Assembly (NCBI GenBank): GCA_001897435.1
Contig: MKSV01000003.1
Coordinates: forward strand, 819,926-883,925
DNA length: 64,000 bases
Direction of reading: 5' to 3'
Source of the DNA: Acidobacteriales bacterium 59-55
GTDB lineage: Bacteria; Acidobacteriota; Terriglobia; Terriglobales; Acidobacteriaceae
Shown here: positions 24,614-33,861 of the stretch, one piece after another
Layout of the letters: each line of letters starts with the position of its first letter
How positions within the stretch are numbered: position 1 is the stretch's first letter
Notes under the pieces: generated by a model
Told to the model about the DNA's origin: nothing
Seen by the model: only the letters and a program-made list of their open reading frames with translations
Database searches by the model: none
Made by a program: the position numbers and the translations under genes

Positions 24614-25321
24614 ATGCACAAATTCCTCCTGACGCTTGCTGCCGTCCTGTTCGCTTCCACCGCGGCGATGCAGGCGCAAGCCCCGGTCGCGAATCCGCCC
24701 GCGCCCGCCGCAACCTCTGCATCCTCCGCGGCGATCCCTCCGGCCCCGGTGCAGCCCATCGCCTTCAACCACAAGCAGCACATGCAGGACGCGAAGATGT
24801 CCTGCAAGGACTGCCACGAGCCGCGCGGCAACGGCTCGACGCTGGCCATGCCTCAGCCGCCCACATGCATGCGCTGCCACAACACCGTCGCAACCGACAA
24901 TCCCGACATCAAGCGCGTCGCCGAGGCCGCCAAAAACGAAGACCCGATTCAATGGGTGCGGGTCTACCGTATCCCCTCCTTTGTAACGTTCAGCCATAAG
25001 ACCCATTCCGCCGCCACCTGCGAGCAGTGCCACGGGCCGGTGGCCGAACGCACCGCCATCGCGCTCGAAAAAGAGACGAACATGGCCACCTGCATCGCCT
25101 GTCACCAGGCCAAGGGCGCACCGGCGACCTGCGGTACCTGCCACGCCGTCATCTCGCAGAACGGCCGCCCTCCCTTCGACGCGGATAGGACCGTGCTGGC
25201 CCTGCTCCACAGGCAGCCGTCACCCCGGCCCGCAGCGGCAGAACCGGCATGGCACAGAAGCTCTCGCGCCACGCCACGGCTCGCTGCCCTTGCAACCTTC
25301 CTGTACGCTCCGAATCTCTAG
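24614..25321 (+). CDS. Periplasmic multihaem c-type cytochrome
   Basis: This 235-residue protein has a signal peptide (1-22, AAMQAQA) and five CxxCH sites: C64-H68, C85-H89, C136-H140, C160-H164 and C173-H177. Extra His (FNHKQH, FSHKTH) suit bis-His ligation as in cytochrome c3/c7-type proteins. It follows the GMC oxidoreductase and is its likely electron acceptor. The last 55 residues are Pro/Arg-rich, lack haem sites and look unlike the rest; a frameshift after about codon 190 is possible. The ATG sits 86 bp after the GMC stop. Confidence 0.88.
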   Translation: MHKFLLTLAAVLFASTAAMQAQAPVANPPAPAATSASSAAIPPAPVQPIAFNHKQHMQDAKMSCKDCHEPRGNGSTLAMPQPPTCMRCHNTVATDNPDIKRVAEAAKNEDPIQWVRVYRIPSFVTFSHKTHSAATCEQCHGPVAERTAIALEKETNMATCIACHQAKGAPATCGTCHAVISQNGRPPFDADRTVLALLHRQPSPRPAAAEPAWHRSSRATPRLAALATFLYAPNL

Positions 25322-25461
25322 CACCGATGTCTCGTGACCTTTCCGAAAAACGCGCGGCGTTCTTGCAAGCTCTCTGCATCGTCGACCAGCCGGAAGTTGA
25401 CCTGCCTGGCTCGAGGTTAATCGCGGCCATCAACATGGGCATTACCTTCTAAGGAGTGAAG

Positions 25462-26418
25462 ATGAAAATCTGGTTGGTCCCTATCCTCGTGACCGCGCTG
25501 GCCTCGACGGTCGCCGCGCAGGACGTCAAATCATTTCTCGGCCGTTGGGACCTGACGGCGACGCCGGCCACCGGCAACCCTTATCCGCAATGGATGGAGC
25601 TGACGGACAACGGCGGCAGGATCGAAGGCCGCCTCCAGCCTAAGGGCGGCGCATGGCATCCGATCGCCGGCGCGCGCATGGAGTCGGGCAAACTGATCGT
25701 GACGGTAGGAGAAGGCCATGGTCCGGCAGTTCTCTGGGAACTTACGTCGCCCAGCGCAGGCAAGCTCACCGGCATCGAGAAGCGCGGCGACTCCGCCGAC
25801 GGTCTAAAGATCGCGGGCGTCAAGGCGCCTTTGCTCGATCGGCCCATGCCGAAGCACTGGACCAAGCCCCGTCCTCTCTTCGACGGCAAGGATCTTAAGG
25901 GCTGGGAGCCGATAGAGCATATCGAAAACAACCGATGGGTGGCGCGCAACGGCGAGCTGGTGAACGACAATCCCGAAGTCCCCGGCCAGAAGATGCGCCC
26001 GGCTGCCAACCTCAAGACCACGGAAAAGTTCCAGGACTTCAAGCTTCATATTGAAGTGAACTGCCCGGAGGGCGGCAACAGCGGCATCTATCTGCGCGGC
26101 CGTTACGAGTTGCAGGTGGGCACCGAGGGCGGCAAGCTGCCGTCGCATGAGATGGGCGCGATCTATAGCTGGTATCCGCCGCCTGCGGGCGCGAAAAACG
26201 ACCTCGGCAGATGGACCTCCTTCGACGTCACCCTGGTCGGCAGGCATGTAACGGTCTTGCGCGACGGCAAGATGTACCACGACAACGTCGAGCTTCCCGG
26301 CCCCACCGGCGGCGCGCTCGACAGCAACGAGGCCGAGCCGGGACCGTTCTATCTGCAGGGCGATCACCACGGCGTCATCCAGTACCGTAACATCACCATC
26401 TCCGTTCCGAAGAAGTAG
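25462..26418 (+). CDS. DUF1080 protein, putative 3-keto-disaccharide hydrolase
   Basis: This protein of about 318 residues has a signal peptide (1-19, STVAAQD), an N-terminal lipocalin-like strand region (about 25-110) and a C-terminal concanavalin-like DUF1080 domain (about 138-318) with LFDGKDLKGWEP, GNSGIYLRGRYELQV and GPFYLQGDHHGVIQYRNI. The family (3keto-disac_hyd) includes enzymes that cleave 3-oxidised glycosides. Its place after a GMC dehydrogenase / subunit 3 / cytochrome set fits hydrolysis of the keto-sugars they form. The ATG with AAGGAG at 5-nt spacing was chosen over the GTG two codons upstream. Confidence 0.9.
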   Translation: MKIWLVPILVTALASTVAAQDVKSFLGRWDLTATPATGNPYPQWMELTDNGGRIEGRLQPKGGAWHPIAGARMESGKLIVTVGEGHGPAVLWELTSPSAGKLTGIEKRGDSADGLKIAGVKAPLLDRPMPKHWTKPRPLFDGKDLKGWEPIEHIENNRWVARNGELVNDNPEVPGQKMRPAANLKTTEKFQDFKLHIEVNCPEGGNSGIYLRGRYELQVGTEGGKLPSHEMGAIYSWYPPPAGAKNDLGRWTSFDVTLVGRHVTVLRDGKMYHDNVELPGPTGGALDSNEAEPGPFYLQGDHHGVIQYRNITISVPKK

Positions 26419-26454
26419 CTCCTCGCTCTTGCTCAAAAGCCCCACGCAAAACAC

Positions 26455-26480
26455 CGGCGAGGTCGAAGCTGACCTCGCCG
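26455..26480 (+). terminator. Hairpin after the DUF1080 gene
   Basis: CGGCGAGGTC pairs perfectly with GACCTCGCCG around GAAGCT, 36 bp past the stop. Only CGCTTT follows, so it is a weak terminator or a 3'-end stabiliser. Confidence 0.5.
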
Positions 26481-26598
26481 CGCTTTGCCGGCATCCGGAC
26501 CTGTGTCAAAATCTTCCCTCCGCCAACGGCGATCATCCCCCTCGATCCCGCATAATGGTGACGCGCTTCGACTCGAAGAAATCTGGAAGATAAAACCT

Positions 26599-28260
26599 AT
26601 GAAAAGTCCCCGGACACCCCGGCCCGTCTTCACGCTCCTGTTGCTGACCTCCTTCGTCCTCTTCGGCACCCTCAGCCTCAGCGCCGCGCCTGTTCCCGCC
26701 GCCGCGCCCTCGGCCGACGTGGTTGTCTACGGCGGAACCGCCTCCGGCGTCATCGCCGCCTATGCCGCCGCCCGCGAAGGCCTGCACGTCGTCCTGCTCG
26801 AACCCCGCGGGCATCTCGGCGGCATGGTCACCGGCGGCCTCTCCGCGACCGACCTCGCCAACTTCACGGTCATCGGCGGATACGCCCGCGACTTCTACAC
26901 GCTCACCGCCGCGCACTACGGCATCCACGATCTCGATCAGGCCATCCACTGGAAGCCCGAGCCCCACGTCGCCGAACAGGTCTTCAACCAGATGCTCAAG
27001 GAGGCAGGCGTGGACGTCCGCCTGCACGAGCGCGTCAAGGAGCACACCGGCGTCGTCATGCAGAACGGCCGCATTCTCCGCCTCGTCACCGAGGACGGCA
27101 GGCAGTGGAACGCCAAAGTCTTCCTCGATTGCAGCTACGAGGGCGACGTCATGGCCCAGAGTGGAGTCAAGTACACCATCGGCCGCGAGTCCACCAGCCA
27201 GTACGGAGAGAGCCTCGCCGGTGTCCGCGCCGACACGCCCAAGCACCAGTTCCAGTGGCCTCTCTCCGCTTACGACTCTCAACACCACCTATTGCCCGAG
27301 ATCAGCGCGCGCGTTCTTCCGACCCCCGGAAGCGCCGACAAGGCCGTGCAGGCCTATAACCTGCGCCTCATCCTCACCAAGGACAAATCCGACCAGGCTC
27401 CCTTCACGCGCCCTGCAAACTACAGCGCCGCCCGCTACGAACTTCTTCTCCGCTACCTCGACGGCTTCGAGAAGAACATGGGCCGCAAGCCCACGGTGCA
27501 CGACGTCACCAACCCCGTCGCCATCCTCGGCAACAAGTCCGACTTCAACAACAACGGCCCCTTCTCGACCGACTACATCGGCCATAGCTGGCAGTATCCC
27601 GACGCCTCCTACGCGCAGAAGCAGCGCATCTGGCAGGATCACCTCAGCTATGTGCAGGGCTTCTTCTACTTCCTCTCGCACGATCCGCGCGTGCCCGCGA
27701 GCGTACAGCAGGATCTCAACCAGTGGGGCCTCGCCAAGGACGAGTTCACCGACTCCGGTCACTGGCCCAACCAGCTCTACATTCGCGAGGGCCGCCGCAT
27801 GATCGGCGTCTACGTCATGCGGCAGGCCGACCTGCAGACCGCGCGCACCAAGCCCGACAGCATCGGCATGGGCTCGTACCAGAGCGACTCGCACAACGTC
27901 GAGCGCATCGTCCAGAACGGTTTCGTGAAGAACGAGGGCGATGTGCAGGTGCCCGTGCAACCCTACGAGATTCCCTATCGCGTCCTGCTCCCCGACCCCG
28001 CCACGGTCACGAATCTTCTGGTTCCCGTCTGCTTCTCCGCCTCGCACGTCGCCTACTCGTCACTGCGCATGGAGCCGCAGTACATGATCATGGGACAGGC
28101 CGCGGGCGTGGCCGCTGCACTCGCCGTGCATCACGCAGTCCCGGTCCAGAAGGTCCCCGTCGAGGAGCTTCAGCAGAAGCTGCACGCGCAAAAGGCAGTC
28201 CTGCACCTCGCCGACGCGAACGCCAACAAGCCCTCCGGAGCCCAGCCGGCCTCTCACTAA
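26599..28260 (+). CDS. Exported FAD-dependent oxidoreductase (FAD_oxidored family)
   Basis: This protein of about 553 residues has a signal peptide (1-33, LSLSAAPVPA) and the FAD-binding start ADVVVYGGTASGVIAAYAAAREG, with HLGGMVTGGLS shortly after. It ends with a second FAD-contact block (MEPQYMIMGQAAGVAAALA). This PF12831-type family is common in polysaccharide-degrading soil bacteria and planctomycetes; substrates are mostly unknown sugars or sugar acids. The ATG at 26599 starts the signal peptide directly and has GGAAGA upstream. It is co-directional with the sugar-oxidation genes but separated from them by a hairpin. Confidence 0.88.
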   Translation: MKSPRTPRPVFTLLLLTSFVLFGTLSLSAAPVPAAAPSADVVVYGGTASGVIAAYAAAREGLHVVLLEPRGHLGGMVTGGLSATDLANFTVIGGYARDFYTLTAAHYGIHDLDQAIHWKPEPHVAEQVFNQMLKEAGVDVRLHERVKEHTGVVMQNGRILRLVTEDGRQWNAKVFLDCSYEGDVMAQSGVKYTIGRESTSQYGESLAGVRADTPKHQFQWPLSAYDSQHHLLPEISARVLPTPGSADKAVQAYNLRLILTKDKSDQAPFTRPANYSAARYELLLRYLDGFEKNMGRKPTVHDVTNPVAILGNKSDFNNNGPFSTDYIGHSWQYPDASYAQKQRIWQDHLSYVQGFFYFLSHDPRVPASVQQDLNQWGLAKDEFTDSGHWPNQLYIREGRRMIGVYVMRQADLQTARTKPDSIGMGSYQSDSHNVERIVQNGFVKNEGDVQVPVQPYEIPYRVLLPDPATVTNLLVPVCFSASHVAYSSLRMEPQYMIMGQAAGVAAALAVHHAVPVQKVPVEELQQKLHAQKAVLHLADANANKPSGAQPASH

Positions 28261-28263
28261 ATC

Positions 28264-28385
28264 CGTGTTGCTTATGGCACGGCTTCAGCCGTGCCATAAA
28301 CACTTCGCTTGTCTCCCCTCAGGGACAGCCTCCTTTGCTTGTCATTCCCGGAGGGAATCCGCGTTTTGCCCGAATCAGCAAGACC
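28264..28385 (+). repeat. Family B repeat
   Basis: TGGCACGGCTTCAGCCGTGCCA hairpin (from about 28275), a CTCAGGGACAG fragment, then the CATTCCCGGAGGGAATCCGCG unit and the decayed GCCCGAATC tail. It lies between the FAD enzyme and the convergent CHY gene. Confidence 0.8.
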
Positions 28386-28398
28386 GCCACGCACGCCG

Positions 28399-28728
28399 TC
28401 ACTGTCCGCTCTCGAAGTAAAGATGGTAGTGATTCCTGCAACCCGGATTGAACGCCGCGCCGCAGGCCGGGCACCGATAGCCGCTCGCAAGATACTCGCG
28501 AATCGTCAGTTCGCCGCCGCAGGCTCCGCACAACACAGCGTGCCGGTCCCACTCCGCCCGCGGCCACACCGCGATGGCATGACCGGCCAGCGCCTCATGG
28601 CAGTCCTTGCAGGCGTAGTACACGCCGCAGCACTTCATCCGGATGGCGATAATATCCGTCGGCTTGTTGTAGTGCGCGCAGCGCGTCTCGGCATCCACAC
28701 CGACGCCGCGCACTTCCGGTCGAGGCAT
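28399..28728 (-). CDS. CHY zinc-finger protein
   Basis: This 109-residue protein contains the whole CHY-type zinc-finger pattern: CAHYNKPTDIIAIRMKCCG, YYACKDCHEALAGH, VLCGACGGELTI, CPACGAAFNPGCRNHYHLYFE. Cys and His ligands for three zinc sites are all present. Bacterial stand-alone CHY proteins are small cytoplasmic proteins; mycobacterial homologues influence antibiotic susceptibility, but the general function is open. It is monocistronic. Confidence 0.92.
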   Translation of the reverse strand: MPRPEVRGVGVDAETRCAHYNKPTDIIAIRMKCCGVYYACKDCHEALAGHAIAVWPRAEWDRHAVLCGACGGELTIREYLASGYRCPACGAAFNPGCRNHYHLYFESGQ

Positions 28729-28785
28729 AGCCCCATGTTATTCGAACCTGTTTTAAGAAATCTCTGATCAAGTTCAGTCGCGTGC

Positions 28786-28990
28786 CGTTGCCGTTGTTCT
28801 TGACGTTGTTCTTGCCGTTGTTCTTGCCGTTGTTCTTGACGTTGCCCTTGCCGTTGTTCTTGCCCTTGTTCTTGCCCTTGTTCTTGCCCTTGCCCTTGCT
28901 GTTGCTCTTGCTTCTTGGTACGCCAAGGCTTCAGCCTTGGCCCTCTCTCCCCGCGCCACAAAAAAAGGGGCTTCAGCCCCTGGGGCATGC
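28786..28990 (+). repeat. Family A mosaic repeat without leader
   Basis: The hexamer tract (TTGTTC, TTGCCG, TTGACG, TTGCCC units, about 28786-28912) begins without the GGAGAGACCCC leader. It is followed by the CCAAGGC-TTCA-GCCTTGG and GGGGC-TTCA-GCCCC hairpins. A separate leader fragment follows at about 29025-29075. Nothing else was seen between the CHY and plsC genes. Confidence 0.85.
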
Positions 28991-29086
28991 GCTCCTCTCA
29001 CCTTCTAAAAACATCAACTCAAAGCACGTCATCTCGACCGAGTAGCGAGGTCCCCGGCGAGTGCACTCTACCTCTCGCCCACGCCC

Positions 29087-29977
29087 TCAACCACCCGCCA
29101 CTTCCCCCTGCCACCGCATGTACGTCTCTGTAATCACCGCATGCAGCCGCGCGGTCAGGGCGTCGGCGTCGCGCGTGGTCATCCCCGCAGTGGAGATGGG
29201 ATCGCCCACCACCACCCGCAGCGGCCGCGGCTTCAGGTGATAGACATGGATCGGTAGCAGCTCGTAGGTGCCCACCAGCGTCACCGGGACGATAGGAAGC
29301 TGTGCCTTAATCGCCATGTAGGCCGCGCCCGAGACAAACGGCTGGGTCGCGCCGTTGGCCGTGCGCCCGCCCTCCGGAAAGACCACCAGCGGCAGGCCGG
29401 ACTTCAGCGCGGCCACGCCGCGATTCAGGCTGGCGATGGCCGAGCGCGCGCTCTTTGCGTCCACCGGCACCTGCCCCGAGCGGTTCAGATACCAGCCGAT
29501 GAAGGGAACCTTCCACAACGCCTGCTTGGCCAGAATGCGGAACTGGAAGGGTAGCTTGGCGAACAGGACCGGCGTGTCGTAGTAGCTCAGGTGGTTCGAG
29601 GCGTAGACGGCGGTCTCGTGCTCGTGCAGCTTCTCCGCGCCCACTAGCGTCACCGGTGACAGGCTGATAATAAGCAGAACTCTCGCCCACGCGCGAGCAA
29701 TGGCGTGCTGCTGGCGGCCCGAGCGGTCCCACAGCCCCGCCACCAGCGAGACGCAGCCGAAGCCGATGGTAGCCAGCGCAATCAGCGGCATCAGCAGCAG
29801 ATAAGTCAGCCAGCGCAGCGCCGCCGGAGCATTCGTCGGCGACGCATCCGCATGCCCCGGCGCATGATCAGGAACGGTTGTGGCCGCACTGTCCGGCGAA
29901 GGGGAAGCCCCGTCTGGAGCCTGATCCGGGCCAGCCGAATTGGGAGCAGCCGATTCCGTCAGATCGCGCTCGCTCAT
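29087..29977 (-). CDS. plsC: 1-acyl-sn-glycerol-3-phosphate acyltransferase
   Basis: This 296-residue membrane protein has an Ala/Pro/Asp-rich cytoplasmic N-terminus (1-50) and two hydrophobic segments (about 55-110). The acyltransferase domain shows block I NHLSYYD (HX4D), block II GWYLNRSGQVPVD, block III FPEGGRT and block IV PIVPVTLVG. It acylates lysophosphatidate to phosphatidate at the inner membrane. Its ATG overlaps the folC stop (ATGA), so it is translated from the folC message. The long hydrophilic N-terminus is an extension over E. coli PlsC. Confidence 0.93.
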   Translation of the reverse strand: MSERDLTESAAPNSAGPDQAPDGASPSPDSAATTVPDHAPGHADASPTNAPAALRWLTYLLLMPLIALATIGFGCVSLVAGLWDRSGRQQHAIARAWARVLLIISLSPVTLVGAEKLHEHETAVYASNHLSYYDTPVLFAKLPFQFRILAKQALWKVPFIGWYLNRSGQVPVDAKSARSAIASLNRGVAALKSGLPLVVFPEGGRTANGATQPFVSGAAYMAIKAQLPIVPVTLVGTYELLPIHVYHLKPRPLRVVVGDPISTAGMTTRDADALTARLHAVITETYMRWQGEVAGG

Positions 29978-31407
29978 GCAGGGTCCGCCCCATCCGACAG
30001 CGCCAGCCTGCGAATCTCGCCCACCAGGTAGATCGAGCCGGTGGCAAGGATGATGCCGTCGACCGAAGTCAGGGCGCGCGCCTGGGCCAGCGCGTCGGCC
30101 AGCGTAGGCGCAGCAACCGCGGGGATATCGAGCGCACGCGCCGCAGCCTGCAGCTCTTCGAGCGTCGCGGCACGGGGGTTGTCGATCGGCGCCAGCACAA
30201 TGTGATCCCGCGCCCGCTCCGGGTCGCCGCCCGTCGCGTCGAAGAGCGGCAGCAGGATCTGCGTCATCTCCCTGACCGACTTGTCGCGCAGGCAGCTGAA
30301 GATCAGCGTGCGCGGTCGCGCCGGGGGCAGCTCGGCGATGGCGGCGCGCAGCGTCCACGCGCCTGCCGGGTTGTGCGCCACGTCGAGCAGCAGAGGCGGC
30401 GTCGAAGGCAGAAGCTCCAGCCGCCCCGGCCAGCGTGTCCCGCGAATCCCCGCTTCAATATTGGCGTTTGTAATTTTGTAACTGCTTCTGTTACCTGCTA
30501 TGTCCAACTTGTAACTATTAAGGCTGCGTAATGCCACAGCAGCGGCAATTGACAGCGCGATATTGCGCTGCTGATGCTGCCCGCGCAGCGGAGAGTCCAC
30601 TTCGAGCAACTCCTCATCCACGGTCACGGTATAGCGGTTGCGCGGCAGATGCAGGGCGTTCTCCGCTTCTATTTGTGGCGCCGCGAACCTCGTCGGAGGA
30701 ATAAAGCCGGCGGCGCTGATCGCCGTGAGGCCGAGCGTCGCGGCCACCTCGCCGATCGTCTGGTTGGCCTCCGGATGCTGGGGCAGCGTAATCAGCAGCC
30801 CGCCCGGCCGCAGGATTCCCGCCTTCTCCCGCGTAATCGCCGCAATGGTATTGCCCAGATATTCCTGGTGGTCGAGCGCGATGTCGGTGATGATCGACAG
30901 CAGCGGATCGACGATGTTGGTCGCGTCCAGCCGCCCCCCCAACCCCACTTCAAGCACGGCGATGTCGATCTTCTGTTCCGCGTAATAAAGAAACGCGAGC
31001 GCGGTGAGCACCTCGAAGAAGCTGGGATGATGCGGCAACTCGCGCGCCGCGACCAGGCGGTTGGCCGCGTCGTCCACGCGGAAGTACAGCCGCGCAAAGT
31101 CCTCGTCGGAGATCTGAACGCCATCGATCCGAATGCGCTCGTTGACACGGATCAGGTGCGGCGACGTGTACAGCGCCACCCGATAGCCCGCCGCCGCCAA
31201 TATGCTGGCTAACGTGGCGGCGGTTGAGCCCTTGCCGTTGGTCCCGGCGATCAGCACCGAGGGAAAGCTCTTCTGCGGATCGCCCAGCGCCGCCATCAGC
31301 GCGCGCATGTGCGCGAGGTCGAACTTGCGGCGCGGCGCGCCGGGCGCGGCGTGGGCCAGCTCGTGGCCGAGGGCATAGAGATGGTCGACCGCGGAGATGT
31401 AGGACAT
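29974..31407 (-). CDS. folC: Bifunctional folylpolyglutamate synthase / dihydrofolate synthase
   Basis: This 477-residue Mur-ligase-fold enzyme shows the P-loop GTNGKGSTAATLASIL (about 55-70), the omega-loop SPHLIRVNERIRIDG, and the family motifs LEVGLGGRLDATNI, DIALDHQEYLG and LLDVAHNPAGA. It adds glutamate to dihydropteroate and folates. A segment of unusual composition (about 295-315, SLNSYKLDIAGNRSSYKITN) is AT-richer than the rest and may be an insertion. It is cotranscribed with plsC. Confidence 0.95.
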   Translation of the reverse strand: MSYISAVDHLYALGHELAHAAPGAPRRKFDLAHMRALMAALGDPQKSFPSVLIAGTNGKGSTAATLASILAAAGYRVALYTSPHLIRVNERIRIDGVQISDEDFARLYFRVDDAANRLVAARELPHHPSFFEVLTALAFLYYAEQKIDIAVLEVGLGGRLDATNIVDPLLSIITDIALDHQEYLGNTIAAITREKAGILRPGGLLITLPQHPEANQTIGEVAATLGLTAISAAGFIPPTRFAAPQIEAENALHLPRNRYTVTVDEELLEVDSPLRGQHQQRNIALSIAAAVALRSLNSYKLDIAGNRSSYKITNANIEAGIRGTRWPGRLELLPSTPPLLLDVAHNPAGAWTLRAAIAELPPARPRTLIFSCLRDKSVREMTQILLPLFDATGGDPERARDHIVLAPIDNPRAATLEELQAAARALDIPAVAAPTLADALAQARALTSVDGIILATGSIYLVGEIRRLALSDGADPA

Positions 31408-31477
31408 GGCTGTATTTTAGGCGATGCCGCAAGAGCCTGCCCGGGCTTTGCCGCGACCGGCCCGGGCATTATCTCGT

Positions 31478-33793
31478 TTATTTTTCTTTATCCGACATCG
31501 AAGGCGGCGGCGCTCCCGTATCCCAGTGCGCGGGTTTGCTGCCCATGGTCAGGCGCAGTTCGCCGCCCGCCATCAACTGCTCGTGCGTGAACCACGAGCG
31601 ATGGTACGGCTTGCCGTTCCATGTCGCTTTCTCGATGTAGACGTTCGCGGGCGAGGTGTTGTCGGCGACGACCGAGAAGCTCTTGCCGTTGCCCAGGTGG
31701 ATCGTCGACTGCGGGAACGTCGGCGAGCCGATCAGGTACACGTCCTGCGCCGCCACCGGGAAGAAGCCCATCTGGTTGAAGACCAGGAACGATCCCATCG
31801 CGCCTGAGTCGTCGTTGCCCGGCAGTCCGTCCAGTCCGGTGTGGTAGCTGGCGGGCGGGATGGCGCGAATCCGCTTCGCGCTGCTGCTCTGCTCGCCGAT
31901 CCAGTTATAGAGATACGGCGAAAGAAAGCCCGGCTCGTTGCCGACGTCGTAGCGGTAGCGGCCCGGTTCGCCGGGCGCGAAGAAGAGGTCGAGGCGGCGT
32001 TTGAACGCGGCCTTGCCTCCAGCCGTCGCGATCAGCCCGCGAACGTCTTGCGGCACATACAGCGAGTAGGTCCACGTCGACGCCTCGTAGAAGTTGTCCT
32101 GGTACCAGGTGCCGACGAGGCGCGGATTGAAGTTCGCCTTCCAGCGGCCGTCGGCGTGGCGAATCCAGATGAAGCCCTTCACGTCGCCGCCCTCCGTATG
32201 GTCGACGGCGTCGGCCTTCCACAGCTTCTTCCAGTTCTCCGAGCGCGCCATAAACTTCTTCGCGTCGGCGTCGTGATGCAGCCCCTTGGCCATCAGCGCG
32301 ACCGCATAGTCATTCGCCGCGTACTCCATCGAGCGCGAGCCGGGACGGTCGGGGCCGCCCGCCGGGTCCGAGTGCTCGATCGAGAGATAGCCGAGCCGCT
32401 TCCAGTCGTCCATATCGCCGCGGCCAAACCGGATCGATTCGGGCGAGTTCACATCGGCGTCGTGGACCATGGCGCGATAGACCCGCTCCCAGTCGAGGCC
32501 GGGAAGATGCTTGAGATAAGCGTCGGTGAACATCATCTCCGCGTCGGAGCCTCCCTGCGTCCTGCCCGAGAAGTTGCCCGAGCGCCCGTCGAGGAAGAAG
32601 CCGTCGTGATCCTGAATCTCCAGCAGCGATTGCAGGATCGCCGTCACCCGATGCGGCGCCAGCAGCGTCAGCAGCGGAGTCGACGACCGGAACGTGTCCC
32701 AGATGCAGTAGAAGTCATCGTAGTAGGGCGTGGTACTCGTCCACAGCGGATTCTCGCCCGTCCGGTCGACCGGCATCAGCATCGAGTGGTACAGCCCGGT
32801 GGCAAACTGCTGCCGCTCGCTCGCCGTCCCCCCGGTGATCTTCACCGTTGCCAGCTCTTTATTCCACGCGGCCACGGCAGCCCGCCGCGTTCCGTCGAAG
32901 TCGAAGCCGGCCACCTCGGTCATCGCATTCTTCTTCGCCTGCGCAATCGAGACGAACGAGACGCCGACCTTCACCATCACCGGCTTTGCGCCCGGAGCAA
33001 AGGTCAGATACGCTCCCGTGCTGACGACGGGCGTCGGCTCGGGCAGGTTCTTCATGGTGAACGGCATCTTGTAGCTCGCCGTCTTCGCTCCCGGCTGGAC
33101 GCTCTTGCCGTTGGCCCAGGTGCCGCTGACGACGGCGGGCGTGTCCGTCACCAGGTAGAAGTAGACGCGCATCGGCGTGGTCTGAATATTCCATCCCATC
33201 ACCGAAGCCTGCGACCCGGCGATCTCGGTCGGCGACAGCACCTCCACGTCGGTCGAGTAGACCACCTGCGTCTCGGGATAGCGATGCGGCGTGTCATGCA
33301 GCTTCAGCAGCAGGTGCCCGACATCGACCAGCAGCGTGCGCTGGCCCTTCGCCGGATAGGTAAAGCGATAAACAGGCGTCCGCCGCGCCGTCGTAATCTC
33401 CGCCCGAATACCCGTGCCGCCCAGCCCGACGCTGTAGTAGCCCACCTCGGCATGCTCGCTCTCGCGCGGAACCGAGCTGTGCGCCGGATCGGCCTTGCCC
33501 ATCATCGGCTGGATGAGGATGTTGCCGTACTTCGGCCCGCCGCCCGTGCCGGAGACATGGAGCTGCGAGAAGCCGTTGAGATTGCCGGTGGCCTGCCAAC
33601 CGGCGTTGCCCTCGTTGTCGCCATAGTCGGGACCGGGCTTGGCCATGCCGAAGGGCAGCGTGGGACCGACAAAGACGTTGCCGCCCTTGTCGGCGCCCAG
33701 CATGGGGTCGATGTCGGAGGCCCGCTGCGCATAGGCGCAGACGGCGGTGGCGAGGACGAGAAACGAGGCGGCGCGGAGCAGAAGAGTTCGCAT
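31478..33793 (-). CDS. Glycoside hydrolase family 92 (alpha-mannosidase type)
   Basis: This protein of about 771 residues has a signal peptide (1-22, VCAYAQR), an N-terminal beta-sandwich (about 24-260) and an (alpha/alpha)6 catalytic domain. GH92 signatures are GGNVFVGPTLPFGMAKPGPD, WDTFRSSTPLLTLL, SDAEMMFTDAYLKHLPG, GNEPGFLSPYLYNWIG and GNDDSGAMGSFLVF, containing the acid Glu and base Asp positions. Members are calcium-dependent exo-alpha-mannosidases acting on mannans or N-glycans in the periplasm. ATG 33793 begins the signal peptide; a GTG nine codons upstream is less likely. Confidence 0.95.
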   Translation of the reverse strand: MRTLLLRAASFLVLATAVCAYAQRASDIDPMLGADKGGNVFVGPTLPFGMAKPGPDYGDNEGNAGWQATGNLNGFSQLHVSGTGGGPKYGNILIQPMMGKADPAHSSVPRESEHAEVGYYSVGLGGTGIRAEITTARRTPVYRFTYPAKGQRTLLVDVGHLLLKLHDTPHRYPETQVVYSTDVEVLSPTEIAGSQASVMGWNIQTTPMRVYFYLVTDTPAVVSGTWANGKSVQPGAKTASYKMPFTMKNLPEPTPVVSTGAYLTFAPGAKPVMVKVGVSFVSIAQAKKNAMTEVAGFDFDGTRRAAVAAWNKELATVKITGGTASERQQFATGLYHSMLMPVDRTGENPLWTSTTPYYDDFYCIWDTFRSSTPLLTLLAPHRVTAILQSLLEIQDHDGFFLDGRSGNFSGRTQGGSDAEMMFTDAYLKHLPGLDWERVYRAMVHDADVNSPESIRFGRGDMDDWKRLGYLSIEHSDPAGGPDRPGSRSMEYAANDYAVALMAKGLHHDADAKKFMARSENWKKLWKADAVDHTEGGDVKGFIWIRHADGRWKANFNPRLVGTWYQDNFYEASTWTYSLYVPQDVRGLIATAGGKAAFKRRLDLFFAPGEPGRYRYDVGNEPGFLSPYLYNWIGEQSSSAKRIRAIPPASYHTGLDGLPGNDDSGAMGSFLVFNQMGFFPVAAQDVYLIGSPTFPQSTIHLGNGKSFSVVADNTSPANVYIEKATWNGKPYHRSWFTHEQLMAGGELRLTMGSKPAHWDTGAPPPSMSDKEK

Positions 33794-33861
33794 GGTCAAG
33801 ATAGGCCCTTTATACCCCACCCGCCACCCCCGATACGAGCCCCATCCCGAGTTCCCAACTC

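Noticed and set aside
24551..25210. Antisense ORFs over the cytochrome gene
   Set aside because: The five CxxCH motifs and signal peptide fix the plus strand as coding.
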